From: Hoplostethus atlanticus
Lineage: Eukaryota; Chordata; Actinopteri; Trachichthyiformes; Trachichthyidae
Direction: 5' to 3'
NCBI GenBank assembly: GCA_034670405.1
Contig: JAXDDX010000013.1
Location: 5,358,001-5,422,000, forward strand
DNA length: 64,000 nucleotides
The notes under the pieces are model-generated. The model saw nothing but the letters and a program-made list of their open reading frames with translations. It was not told where the DNA came from and searched no databases. Numbering within the stretch: position 1 is the first letter of the stretch; every line of letters begins with the position of its first letter. The translations under genes and the position numbers were made by a program. Below, one piece after another: positions 32,541 to 48,971 of the stretch.

Positions 32541-32852
32541 TTTACAATTACGAGGTGGGGTAATTTCAAGCTGCTGGCCACACACAATTACTATGATGTA
32601 CAGGCTTGGAACTACAAGGTGGGATAATGATCAGGTATTTGATTCAATACACCAATAATGTGTGTGCAAACATTCAGTAAGGGGTGTCATTCAGTGTACC
32701 GTCACAATGTGTCCGTTTGGTTGCAATTTAGTTTGTGTTTCTGGCCTGGGCTACTTCTCTCTTATCTGTGAGAGAAGAATATCCTGTGAGATAACCTGAA
32801 GATCAGATGTGCAAGAATGTCATCTGCTTTGTAATAGGGAGCCACATACTAG

Positions 32853-33069
32853 TAAAGTGGTAGTAGTATTAGAAGTAGTGGTAGTAGTAGTAATAGGAGT
32901 AGTAGATATAGTAGCAGTAGTAGTAGTAGTATTAGTAGCAGTAGAAGTAGTATTAGTAGCAACAGTAGTGGTATTAGTAGTAATAGTAGTAGTAGTACTA
33001 ATAGTAGTAGTAGCCCTAGTATAGTGGTAGTAGTATTAGATGTAGTGGTAGTAGTAGTAGTAGTGGTCC

Positions 33070-33101
<32 letters not shown>

Positions 33102-33230
33102 ACAGTTGTAGTAGTAGTAGTAGGCTAGTAGTAGTAATAGTAGTGGCAGCAGTAACAGTAGTAGTAGTAGTAGCAGCAGCAGCAGTAACAGTAGTAGTAG
33201 TAGTAGTAGTAGTAATAGTAGTAGGCTTGT
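32853..33230. repeat. long (TAG)n trinucleotide repeat
   Basis: About 380 bp of imperfect TAG units with GCA and TAA variants. It produces long Val- or Leu-rich open frames that are not genes. Confidence 0.95.
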
Positions 33231-33339
33231 AGTTGTTTTCTGAAAAAGAAAAGAAATGTCATCTATCACCGTGACCTCTATATCCGGTACTGCTAACAGG
33301 GAACAGCGACAGACTGTGTGCTGCCCTGCTCTGTTGCAG

Positions 33340-33450
33340 CTGCCGTCATCCCGTCGGACCTGCTGGGGATGCTGAGTCTGCTGGCATATTTCACTACTCA
33401 ACTACGTCTGCTGATGGACGGTCTGCGGTCTGGGCTCTATTGGATAACGG
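33340..33450 (+). other. unassigned exon-like segment upstream of tmem178b
   Basis: A 111-nt stretch between a strong acceptor (CTGCTCTGTTGCAG) and a strong donor (CGG|GTAAGT) is open in one frame with matching phases. It would encode AVIPSDLLGMLSLLAYFTTQ, then LRLLMDGLRSGLYWIT. I do not recognise the product. It could be an exon of an unknown small gene, an alternative or lncRNA exon, or chance. Confidence 0.3.
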
Positions 33451-33689
33451 GTAAGTTACACGGAACACCCTTACTAAGCCGTGGTCACATCATTAAGCCT
33501 CCATATTAAAGGCGGCGAGTAAAGCAAAATGTAGCTTATTTTTGGTTCACCTATAACCCATATGAGAGTATTATACTGATTGAACGATCCTACAGCACGC
33601 ACTGCCCCCTTTGTCCATCACGCATTTTCGTGGGTGGGTTTTGCAGTCAGTGTGAATGAAGGTAGGGATACGCCATTGTGTTTTTTTAG

Positions 33690-38400
<4,711 letters not shown>

Positions 38401-38407
38401 CTGACTG

Positions 38408-38520
38408 CTATCACCACAGGCGGAACAGATGTAGAGAGAGAGTCAGAGAGAGAGAGAGTCAGATGGAGAGAGAGAGAGAGAGAGAGAGTCAGAGATGGAG
38501 AGAGAGATGAAGAGGAAGAA
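38408..38520. repeat. (GA)n-rich tract
   Basis: GAGA runs interrupted by GTCAGA and GATG. Confidence 0.9.
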
Positions 38521-38802
38521 GCATGACGTGGTTTGTTTCCCCACAGCCACGCAGCGGGCATCAATGTTTCATGACCTCATGCTGTAGTGCCTCTTCTCTC
38601 CTCAGACGGGCCGTGGGTGGGTGTGTGTGTGTGGGTGTGTAGGGGGAGGGGGGGGGCAGCGGAGACGCTTTACAAAGACAATATGAAGACACACACACAC
38701 TTGTGCAATACTGACAAAGCTTTATTTATACTGTACACAGTTCGAGGAGAGTACACCACACAAATAATAGATGGTGTGCGTTTTATGATATTATCTCTTG
38801 AC

Positions 38803-38869
38803 GAATGCAATTTGCTCAGACACACCCACACACTATTTGTGTGTGGGTGTGTCTGAGCAAATTGCATTC
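38803..38869. repeat. perfect 31-bp inverted repeat with a 5-nt loop
   Basis: The arm 38803-38833 starts GAATGCAATTTGCTCAGA and the arm 38839-38869 is its exact reverse complement; the loop is TATTT. There is no mismatch over 31 bp and pairing stops sharply at both flanks. The stem interior is CA/GT rich (ACACACCCACACAC). It could be a cruciform, a hairpin RNA, or a template-switch product. Confidence 0.9.
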
Positions 38870-38874
38870 ACACA

Positions 38875-39130
38875 CATATGTCTTACTATATTTGTGAGGT
38901 CCTGCCATTCATTCATACATTCATTCCCTAACTTAATCCTAATTCTAAATCTTAACCCTGAACCCAAGAGACTCTACCCTTAATCCTTCCCCCTAACCTA
39001 AACCTAATTCTAATTCTAATCTTAGCCCTGAACCAAAATCCTTATCCTAATCTAGCCCCTCGAGGAAGTGAGGACCGGCCAAAATGTCCTCACTCTGAAG
39101 GTCTAAAACTCAAACTGCTTCTCGTGAGGG
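38875..39130. repeat. dispersed repeat with GTGAGGACC blocks and CCTAA-rich core
   Basis: TTTGTGAGGTCCTGCC on the left, then CCTAACCTAAACCTAATTCT-type low-complexity sequence, then AAGTGAGGACCGGCCAAAAT. CA-rich sequence lies on both sides. I have seen this pattern in other fish loci; class unknown. Confidence 0.5.
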
Positions 39131-39554
39131 TATGCAAGAACACACACAAAACGCGATTTGTTCTGAAACCTGCGGCGTCACATCGGCGAAACGGCGGCAT
39201 CACATTGGCGAGACGGAGGTAGAAATGGAGGGAGAAGGGATGCATTTGGCTTTGGTGTCATGGTGTCTCAGTGTGGCCTCACAGGGAGAAGGGCCTTTTC
39301 TGTGAGTTTGCATGTGTTCACCTGGGTTTCCTCTGGATGCTCTAATTTCCAAGACGTGCAACATGGTGCAACAGACTTTTTAGAAAGTTTCTAAAGCCAG
39401 TTCTAATACATTATGAAACAGGTCTGCGTGTTTGGGCTGGAAACTGGAAAAAACTACATTTTTCAGGATGTGCAGACACCCAGATGCAAGTCAGACACCC
39501 AATTGTTTGTATGGTAAGGTATGAAGGTCGGCGTCTGTCTATCTGTGCTAGCTA

Positions 39555-39681
39555 GCGCCTGTGATGGACTGGAGACCCGTTCCGTTTCAGTGCATGCTGG
39601 GATAGACTCCAGCTCCCACCACCCTGGAAAGGAATAAGCAGTTAGAGAAAATGAATGAATGAATGAATGAATGAACGAATG
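39555..39681 (+). mobile_element. fish SINE-like element with (GAAT)n tail
   Basis: GCCTGTGATGGACTGGAGAC, GTGCATGCTGGGATAGACTC and GGAATAAGCAGTTAGAGAAA are followed by (ATGA)n at 39651-39680. The order matches the 3' part of common teleost SINE/LINE tails. The 5' part is missing or eroded. Confidence 0.65.
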
Positions 39682-40814
39682 ATTTTCAGAATCACTTCAT
39701 TTATTTGTATTAGACTCCATCTTGATGACATATTCCAAGCTGTGGATCGCGGCATACGGCGTGCGCTCGCACACCCAGAAACGCACATCCTCACATCTCC
39801 CCTTTCGCCCGTAATGCTTCCCGCTCGGTGCATTTTACCCACCCCTGCAATGTCAGGGAAGCGTGACATCTCCATGGAGACAGAGGTGTTCTGGACTTCT
39901 GATTGGCAGTCAGAGGCATTATGGAGATGAGTGGGTTGGAGCAGAAGGCACATATCTGACACACAGAAGTAGAAATGGGGGGCGGGGGGGGGGTGAATTG
40001 GCCCCACAATTATTTCTGCCTCAAGCGCACATAATGTATTTTTCCTTGCGTTTTTCGAATGCACAGTTTCGAAGCACACAGCACATTTTTTTTTTGTAAA
40101 CCTTTGTTTATTCACAGTGTAACTCATTCACGTTCCCCTACCCACATCTTCTTCGAAGCTCAGGGGATTCAAACTGGTGACATTCTGGTCACAAGGCTGC
40201 TTCTCTACCCCTTTCCCCTTTGAAATGTATTTATTTTATCATGTTATTGAGATTTGGTGTCTGGCGGTCCTGTAGATTTATGACGGCGCAGCCTGACGTC
40301 CTCTACAGTCTCCATTTGTGGGTTAGTGCATCATTCTTTCTGACATCTGAATCGGGCTTCTGTTTGAATGCTCACCCCTGGACAATGCCGCAAAGGATTG
40401 CAAAATCGTATTGTATTTCACATTGATAATTCTCCTCATTCTCTCATACCTGCAGACTTTTGTATGTTTTGTTTAAATCTGATCAAACAAGGGAAGATTG
40501 TTGCGTGTAGGCTACTAATATGCTCGTAGCATGTCAGTTTGATTTGCCGCCCAGGGTTTGATCGAATTGCAATGAAATGAAACCTTTGCCCTTCCAGCTT
40601 CCAGTCACTCAACACTGACCTTGACAATGAGGTGGGCTGGCAAAAGGAGAGGGACTTTATCTTCCTTCATCATTCCAGCCAATTAAAATTCAGTGGTGGT
40701 CAACAGCCATTACATATCAGGGTTGCCTCAGATGAATTTGTCATGGTGCAGAGATCTATTGTCAATGCAGCTGCAGTGCATTCTGGCCACACATGGGACA
40801 GGACTACTTCTAAA

Positions 40815-41262
40815 GGCGTGATCACACCTACAGCTTGTTGTCTTTGGTTTTGGCCACGGTGGTTCGTTTAGGTTCACACTGCTCAATTACAAGCCAACCA
40901 GGGCTTGTGAACAAAAGTCACATGGACTCACAGCTTGTTTATTGGACAGAGTTTTGGTAACCTGTCATCCTTAGCTAAGCATGATGACATGATGACCATA
41001 ATTCACCTTCTCTGGTGTTCATACCAGTTAAGAACACAAAGAAATGGCTGATTATGATTATTTGCCCTCGCTTCATGTTGTTATGTTAGGCTTTCCAAGT
41101 ATGAGGAACTGCTGGCTATCAGATGTCAACATCCGTCTCCTTTGTGTTTTGGGGTTGTTTCCTGTGGTTTCATTACGTTGAGAACAAAGAACTGCATTTC
41201 CAGGCGTCTCGGTGCGGTTATTTGGCGGTCTTGTATAGAGTTCAAATAGACTAACATAGTAG
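40815..41262. mobile_element. nonautonomous repeat family G, second copy
   Basis: It starts GGCGTGATCACACCTACAG and shares the CTTCTCTGGTGTTCATACCA, GGCTTTCCAAG and GCTGGCTATCAGATGTCA blocks with 20729-21295. Confidence 0.6.
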
Positions 41263-42559
41263 CACAGTACATACGGATACACATACTGGTGCAGGAGCCT
41301 AACATGCAGTGCAAGTGGACAGTGCGATGTTTGTAATGAAAACCATCTTTGATTTCACGTAAATGGCCGTTTCAGCCCTTTCCTGCCGGCACTCCTCCAG
41401 CCTCTTCTTCGTTTGGCCATTCAATCAACAGATCATCAAGAAAAGTGAGTCTTGTGCGCCTGTAGGAGGAGGTAGCATCAATCAGGTCCTTATTCAACCC
41501 AATGACTAGCTAGTTGTGAGGAAGGAGAGGAGATGAAGGGAGCTCTATGGCCACAGCTGCCTCCCCAGGAAGAAAGGGCTTTTTACCACTCAGGGCTGGT
41601 GGACAATACAAGAATTATGTCCAATAAAGGGGCTATTATCGTGCAAGCCTCAGCGATAAGTGAAAGGAAGTAGTTATCTTACGGTTTGCGCGCTCTCTTT
41701 GCCCCATAAAATAGCCTCACACTCGTTAGGAGTGAGAGATTGCCCATTTGCCACGAGAGATTTAAATTAAGAAGCAGCAAGTGAGAGTGGCAGCGCGGCG
41801 TCATAATCTGCCGGGGAATGATGAAATAAAACACCCAGCTCATCCCCCCCAGTTTGCGTCGTCATGGCAACATGGGACGACTGTTTGACAGATGTGATTC
41901 GGGCGGATTGAGTTGGCAGCTGAGCCAAGACGAGGCAAGAGGGGAATCAGGACGAGTGTTTTCTCTGAATGTCAGGAGGTTAGACAACAAAGCGCTCCCG
42001 CTCCGGATGACGACAGGCGTGGAAAGAGAGATTGCATTCCCATGATGCCACCTTTTCACACATTCGCCTCTTTCTGGATGTTTGTGTTTTGTCGGGGAGG
42101 AGAGGGGAGGGGGCTGCGCATTGAAAGCAACAAGGATGCTGGACCCACACTGTCAAAATGCTAATACACAAAGGATGAAACAGATTCTGTAGTCCCATGG
42201 TGCATTTGTGACATATAGACCTTATTTATTACCAGTTTATTAATCAATGATCAGTTTATTTGAATGACTTGATCAGATGCTTTCATCTCTTCTGTGCAGA
42301 ATACAGTAATGTTAGGCAAACACAGCTTATAGCATATTACTTTTATTTATTATTTTTATGATCATAAAAATATTTTCATTTATATATTTGCATGTACATC
42401 ACAATATTGCAGTCCATGTAAACTAACAGACGAATGATGAACCCAGACTCTCTCCTTGCGTGATGTCACTGAAGCTCATTTGCATAATATAAGAGGATTA
42501 TTGGAGATTTAAAATCGCGGTTAAACTGTGAAGATTTATACAGCCGTGATTAAAAGTTT

Positions 42560-42885
42560 GCGAAGCATGTTGGCGGCAAGTGTCGCGGTCTGGGGCTGTT
42601 TTTCCTCCTCCGGACCTGGACGACTCGGCATCCATTAATCCCGAGGGAAACCAGAGAATTCCAGTCAGGCCATCAGTCAGAGAGCTGGAAGCTGGGCTGG
42701 AACAAGACGCTGATCTGAAGCATTCAAGCAAATCTACCAGAGAATGGCTCAGGGAGAAGTTTAGCGTTTTAGATGGGCCGAGTCAAAGTCCTGACCTAAA
42801 TCAAATTGAGATGCTGTGGCAGGACCTGAAGGGGCTGTTAATGTGCGACAGCCCTCAGACAGAATGTAAGACAGCACTCAAATAG
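42560..42885 (+). pseudogene. broken Tc1-like transposase
   Basis: Tc1/mariner transposases cut and paste DNA with a DDE/D active site. [16 protein letters not shown] (from about 42588) is readable in one frame, and [20 protein letters not shown] then [14 protein letters not shown] (to about 42830) in another. These correspond to the usual VWGCF and SPDLNPIENLW motifs; the glutamate of the last motif is kept. The two parts are out of frame and the segment between is shortened, so the gene is dead. Terminal repeats were not identified; flanking related sequence may reach about 43080. Confidence 0.85.
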
Positions 42886-43570
42886 ACTGATCAGTGGCTA
42901 TAGGAGACGTTTACTCAAGCTGTTGCTGCTAAGAGAGGTGCTATTGATGGAAGGAGTTATATATTTTTGCACACAGGGAAATCTGAGTTTTTGTTATAGA
43001 AACAATGAAAGATTTGAGGTTTATATAAGGATTTAAGGAAGGTTATTCCTCTGTAATATATGAAATATGACCACCCCCTGTATGGCTCACAAACATTCAA
43101 GCAAACTTTTACATTTTTTTTTTATTAATTAGATATAAGAATATTAGAATAATTAGTAATAAAGAACAAAATATTTTTTTACCACACTTTGAAAAAGCTC
43201 CATACTTCCCACTTACTGTATAGAGGAGTGAAGTGTCTCATATCCAGCTGAATGTGTCTCTTGATGACCGCGATGGCGTGGTAAAAACGGCCGCTCATCT
43301 CAAGTCCTACACCTGCACTCTGTTTCCTTCGGAGTCAATTAGATATGCAATCTGACCCACTCCCACATTGCTTGCTCTCTATTCATCTCACATCAGCTCC
43401 AGCATGGTGTGATTATGAACTCAGTGTGAATCAGCAGGTAAAAGGAGACGAGAGGGGGATGAGAGGAACCGACAGCGTGACGACAATGTGAGGAGACAAG
43501 GCGTTAAGTAGAATGAGACAAAGCCTTTTTTTCCACGTTTAAATAGGGCCACCTACCTGACCAGTGGACA

Positions 43571-43576
43571 CACACG

Positions 43577-43633
<57 letters not shown>
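43571..43633. repeat. (CA)n microsatellite next to minisatellite
   Basis: About 60 bp of CA with CG variants at the left edge. Confidence 0.95.
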
Positions 43634-43636
<3 letters not shown>

Positions 43637-43660
43637 ATTACAGTGTGTCCCCAGTGAATT

Positions 43661-44295
43661 GTGTTAGCATGGAGCCTACTATCACTCAACATAGTGTATG
43701 ATAAAGTGTTAGCAAGGAGCCTACTATTACTCAACATAGTGTATGATAATGTCTTAGCATGGAGCCTCCAATCACTCAACATAGTGTATGATAATGTCTT
43801 AGCATGGAGCCTACTATTACTCAACATAGTGTATGATAAAGTGTTAGCAAGGAGCCTACTATTACTCAACATAGTGTATGATAATGTCTTAGCATGGAGC
43901 CTCCAATCACTCAACATAGTGTATGATAAAGTGTTAGCATGGAGCCTGCTATCACTCAACATAGTGTATGATAACGTGTTAGCAAGGAGCCTACTATCAC
44001 TCAACATAGTGTATGACTAAAGTCTTAGCATGGAGCCTACTATCACTCAACATAGTGTATACTAAAGTGTTAGCATGGAGCCTGCAATCACTCAACATAG
44101 TGTATGATAAGTGTTAGCAAGGAGCCTGCTATCACTCAATGTAGTGTATGATAAGTGTTAGCAAGGAGCCTACTATCACTCAACATAGTGTATGATAGTG
44201 TTAGCAAGGAGCCTGCAATCACTCAACATAGTGTATGATAGTGTTAGCAAGGAGCCTACTATCACTCAACATAGTGTATGCTAAAGTGTTAGCAT
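43661..44295. repeat. 45-bp minisatellite, 14 units, with higher-order pattern
   Basis: The unit start GGAGCCT occurs at 43671, 43716, 43761, 43806, 43851, 43896, 43941, 43986, 44032, 44077, 44121, 44165, 44208 and 44251. Spacing is 45 bp in the first part, then 46, 45, 44, 44, 43, 43. Units share CACTCAACATAGTGTATGAT. Because 45 is a multiple of 3, both strands are open over several units, but there is no sign of a gene. Confidence 0.95.
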
Positions 44296-44479
44296 GTGGT
44301 TCTCACAAGGATAGAAGTACCAGAACACACACACCAGTTAGCGACACACAGGCTTGGACAAACACTAATAATGACCCAACACAGCAAACTGAACCACAAA
44401 CAGATGGAATACAAACCCTGTGGGTCCCTGTGGGGCGATATGTTGATATGTTGTGTGTATCTAGTCAGCGGTGTGCGAA

Positions 44480-44540
44480 AAAAGAATTTCACCGCACATC
44501 CTGTATGTGTATGTGACAAATAAAGTTCATTTCGACGACA
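44480..44540 (-). repeat. retroposon-tail-like repeat, opposite copy of 32403
   Basis: GAATTTCACCGCACATCCTG and TATGTGACAAATAAAGTTCA are the reverse of the TTATTTGTCACATAC...GCAGTGAAAT pattern. Confidence 0.55.
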
Positions 44541-47220
44541 GTAGTTTGGGCCCTGCATGTGCAGGGCGAGGATCCATGCAGCCTCGGAGATGGTTTTAAT
44601 TAGCCACCCTGACATGTGGCTGAGACTCTGCAGGTCACTGGAATGGCTTTGACATTTGAATGACATCCATTTCTGTCTGAATAATTGGATAAGCCCTCGC
44701 CGCTGACAGCCGGGATAGGTGTCGAGCTGTGGAAATCTGCCCCCTTCACCAGGACCTGCTCAACAGACACATAAAATACATGCAGACAGAGGCATAGGCA
44801 CACACACACCCACACACTCACGGCAATAAACCTATTCCATGGCAGATAGTGAATGCCTGCTGCCCAGGTTTAGAACGTGCTGCTTTGTTTCCCTTATCTT
44901 CTCGACTCTGTTATTTGATTCTGCAATTACTTTCACTCTATTTTTTCACCTTTGCTTTTGTCCAAGCCTGTTTGGTGTTTGTTCAGGCAATTATACATTC
45001 ACAGATGTGGTGTTTCCCCCGAAACCATTGCAGTCTTGCAGTCTTGCAGTCTTGCAGTTTACTAAAACCAAAGTAGAGCAGCGATGGTTTTGAGCAGCTG
45101 GTAAAAGCAATAATGAAAGCGTGCCCATTGGTGAGAGTCCAGTGGTTAGGCAGCATTTGCTAGGATAAAAATTGGTGGAGCAAGAATGTTGTGAGGTCCT
45201 ACTGGCCTACATTGGGTACGACCTCATATGACCTCGGGGCGTTGTTCCCTTTGTGTATGAGCTACAAAGATGCTCGCGTATTGCAATTTCCTGCCCACCC
45301 AACCCCCCTACTCCTCTTCCTTAAAGTGTGTTTAAAGGTGCTGTGATTTGGAAACATCTGTATTGTTCATGTTGCCCCTGCAATAGCATAGCAGAGTTAT
45401 GTGTTTTTATTGAACTCTCTGACTGTAACAGCGTTTATAAAGAGGCATCCATTTGCCCCTTCAACACTAAGTGCCATTTCAAACCTAATTTCAGATGTCG
45501 ATAGCACTTTCTCTGTCTACTTTGTTGTATTTTTTGGTGTTATTTGTCAGCGACAGGGTGATATCACTTCACGGGTATGTTACAATAGGTCTTGTATACA
45601 CCTGAGGAGGAGGCAAAGGCTAAAGTTAAGATATAGTTAGGATAAAGGTTTTATTTGTACACTCAACACATAAAACAACCGGGAGACAGCTAGCTGCAAT
45701 CGCCAAATCTTAGTCTTAATTGGCTGCAGCTTGCGCCAGATGCAGGGAGAACCCGCCCCCCCCAAAAAGTATTGTCAAAGTCTGACCAAAGTCTTGTCAA
45801 GGTCTTGCTTACCTGGGTGTGCAGCTCTCCAATACTGTCTATAGGACAAATACACACTTCAAAAATCAACCCCAAATGCACCCAAAGTCACTTTCAAGAT
45901 GTCAATGAAAATTATATAAAGTCATGCCTTTTCTCTTGCAGCGCACTTGGTGTATCAAGGCAATCACATCAATAACACCCAATATATTTTCAACCAAGGT
46001 CTGGTACTACACTGTGTGTCTTTGAAAGCCTTCTCAGAGAACGAGAGCTTATTCAAGCCTTTGAAAATAGCCAGGACAGTAGATAAAATGGGCCAAGAAT
46101 TGATCTATTTTGTTTCGCTTCAGCTTGTCCCCATTTTACACTCTCTCTCTCTCTCTCTCGCTCTCTAACTCAACTCCTTATACTGGCTTTTTATTGTCAA
46201 AATAGATTAAGAAAGCAAGCTAGGTATATCATCAAGGTGGCGAGGAAAGTCGGCAGACTTGGCTTGACTGCTCTGCCCTTTTTAATCTTTTTATCGCTCA
46301 AGATGCCCGCGGCTGGGAGCTATGCATTCAGGTGTGTAGGGCGGAGATAAAGGAAAAGGAGATTGCTACCCACACTTTATTAATGTGGAATGCTAAACAT
46401 CAAGGTGATCCAAGAGAAGAAAATAACAGAGGGGGAAAAGGGATCAAGGCAATTAAAATAATAATTTGAACTGCCCATCATTTGTAATCAAGTATGTTAA
46501 ATCAGATCAATCTGGAGGACGGCAGAGGCAAAATACCTATCATTTCCATAAATGTCAATAAAGATGAGATTTCCAAAGAGAAATACTTAAAACAGAGACA
46601 CAAAAAAGAAACTGCCTCTTTTCTCGGGAACGATGACTATATAGAGGTTTGTTCCCAGGATCCATGCTGTCATGAGTGACTGGGATCATGTTGCTGTTTG
46701 TGTAACAGTCGGGGTCTCCTGCCATGCTGTCACTCACTTTAAGTTCACTGGGACCTCTTGGGAAAAGCCGTGATGTCCTCACTCATGTCCTCACCTATTT
46801 GCCCTGAGTGTCTGTCAGCGATAGATGACTCGGTGAACGGCGGCACGGACAAGTGGAAATGTACTGCCTGCCCACCCCCAGCCCCTCTCTATTGATTCTC
46901 AGATTAGTGTCTAATTGGATCTGCGATAACGTAAGTGATAGGGAGATCAAACATGTAGTGCTTCACGTCACATAACTCATAGGGGACCAAGAGGAGAGGA
47001 TGCATCCTCTTTCTTTCCAAACTTGCCGTGAGGGTGTGACTATGCAGGTTAAACTGCCAAAATAATCAGAGATATTGGAATGCAGATTGCCTTTTTCCAT
47101 TTTCCAGGTTCAAGAAAGTCAAGGCATTTCTCCCAGCATTGATTTCCTTGATCATAACTATGATATATGTATGTATGCTATTTCTAACCATTTCTGAGTG
47201 GGGACAAACATAGTCACCTG
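44541..47220 (+). other. tmem178b: tmem178b intron 1, largely unique DNA
   Basis: No exon or named repeat was seen apart from a short (CT)n run (46141-46167) and three CAGTCTTG units (45030-45058). Confidence 0.4.
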
Positions 47221-47227
47221 CATCAAG

Positions 47228-47468
47228 TTGCAGTAGTAGTACTACTAGTAGTAGTAGTAGAGGTAGCAGTAGTAGTAGTAGTAGTAGTAGCAGTAGCAGC
47301 AGCAGTAGTGGTAGTAGTAGTAGTAGCATTAGCAGCAGTGGTAGTACTAGTAATAGTAGTAGTAGCAGCAGCAGCAGTAGCAGTAGTAGTAGCAGTAGCA
47401 GCAGTAGTAGTAGTAGTAGTGGCAGTAGTAGTGGAAGTAGTAGTAGTAGTAGTAGCAGTAGTAGTAGA
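47228..47468. repeat. (TAG/CAG)n trinucleotide repeat
   Basis: About 240 bp of imperfect TAG and CAG triplets, similar to 32853-33230. Open frames here are artefacts. Confidence 0.95.
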
Positions 47469-47639
47469 GTAGAGTTCTACTCCAAAATGCTGTACATCCT
47501 TCCTGGAAATATAATGAAATTAAATCCATCACCAGAAACATTTCAACACGTAAAGCCAGCTCACAGTTCCCCAGCTGTGAGAGTCTTGACAAATAAAGTA
47601 ATCAAATCAAGTCACCAATTACAGCTCATTCCTACAACT

Positions 47640-47800
47640 TAACAATTAACATTACGCTTAACGTTCACTTAGCAAGGCCTACTATGCTAACGTCACATCC
47701 ACAAAGCATTAAGCCCACTTACAATTAAGAAGTCCAACAACATGAAAAAACCTAAATGAAATAATCTGATGCTGTAAAACGTAATAGCAGCCAAACGTGT
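47640..47800. repeat. dispersed repeat shared with 30300-30470
   Basis: AAGCATTAAGCCCACTTACA, AAGAAGTCCAACAACATG and TGATGCTGTAAAACG line up with the earlier copy. Confidence 0.55.
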
Positions 47801-48084
47801 CCACGAGCAGTTTCACGGAAAACAAAGCAATCATCCCATACAACGTCTTGTCAAGGGAGATTATTATATTCAGACTTACAAGGTTTCAGGCAAGGCTACT
47901 CTGCCAGATGTCTGCCCTCTCCCTCGCGCTACGTGTTCAGATGAACCAAAAAAAAAAAAAAACATCAATCCATCAGCGGCCATCATTGCAGATTCATTTA
48001 GGAGCAGCCCTCGTAAAAGTGATGTCACCGGTGCATTCCACCCTGACCTCCACCAGGGACCTTCGGCTGTAAATCTGACTCCAG

Positions 48085-48085
<1 letters not shown>

Positions 48086-48122
<37 letters not shown>
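48086..48122. repeat. (CA)n microsatellite
   Basis: A CA run of about 36 bp followed by a GA-rich stretch (48150-48186). Confidence 0.9.
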
Positions 48123-48125
<3 letters not shown>

Positions 48126-48501
48126 AGAAGAATGGAAGTAAGTGAGAAATAAAGAGGGAGTGGGAGGGAGGAGAGAGAGAGAGACAAGGACCAGAAAGAG
48201 GATACTTGAAGTAGAGATGGCGAGAGGGAGAAACAGAGACGCCGACTCTAACCCCCTCTGCCGCCCTGTGATGTGTTCACGCTGCATTTGCGTTGCGTTC
48301 ACAGTGCGTAGGCGATGGAAGCGTCCCGGCTCAGATATCGGCTAAGATTCAATCCTTGATGGCTGCTTTCATCCTCATACGGTGCGCTTTCTTCCTCGTG
48401 TACTGCATATAAACGTTGAGTGAAGTTGATGTTGTTTCCGAGTGCAGTGACTCGCTTACAATAAAAAACAGTAATGGATCCATATAGGCGGTGATGTTCA
48501 A

Positions 48502-48971
48502 TTAAAGGTGCTCTGTGAATCATTTTAACATTAACTTTGAGACATTACTATAATTACTGGAAACAAATGAGACCATCGCTGAGAAGATTGGCATTTACAC
48601 TGCATTGGGTTGGGTTTGGACAATGTGCTGTATTGCTTTACGGCACTAAGGGAGATTGTTTATAGCACAAAACAGGAAGAAGGCGCCGTTCTTCCAGTAC
48701 GAATGGAGCTAAAGGCTTTTAGAGTTTCTGGCAATGGCAGATGGTGGAAAGAAAAGCCAAAGATGACAGGACAGGACAGGAAGCAAGGGTTTATGGGAAT
48801 TGTGGTCTTAATGTTCAGAAACACTAGCACTGACAATACCACTGGTGTGAGATGGAGGCAACCAATCATCTCAACCATGGTCTCATTTGTCTACGGTATT
48901 TATACCAAGGTATCACAATTAATTTGACAATGACATATCAATGTTTAAAAATGCCAAGGTCGCACCTTTAA
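48502..48971. mobile_element. family B2 element with TTAAAGGTGC/GCACCTTTAA ends
   Basis: Ten-base perfect inverted termini at 48502-48511 and 48962-48971 delimit 470 bp. Read in reverse it matches 30575-30839 and part of 58750-58960. TTAA at the edges fits a piggyBac-type target, unproven. No transposase. Confidence 0.7.

Noticed and set aside
33069-33401. 110-residue Leu-rich open frame on the minus strand
   Set aside because: It is the (TAG)n repeat read as poly-Leu/Tyr, with no splice or start support.
43504-44007. 167-residue repeat protein on the minus strand and 119 residues on the plus strand
   Set aside because: Both come from the 45-bp minisatellite, whose unit length is a multiple of three. 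The frame breaks as soon as unit length changes.
43571-44295. CRISPR-like array
   Set aside because: The repeats are contiguous with no unique spacers, the genome is a vertebrate one, and there are no cas genes.
47066-47592. Leu- and Tyr-rich open frames on the minus strand
   Set aside because: Direct translation of the (TAG/CAG)n array.
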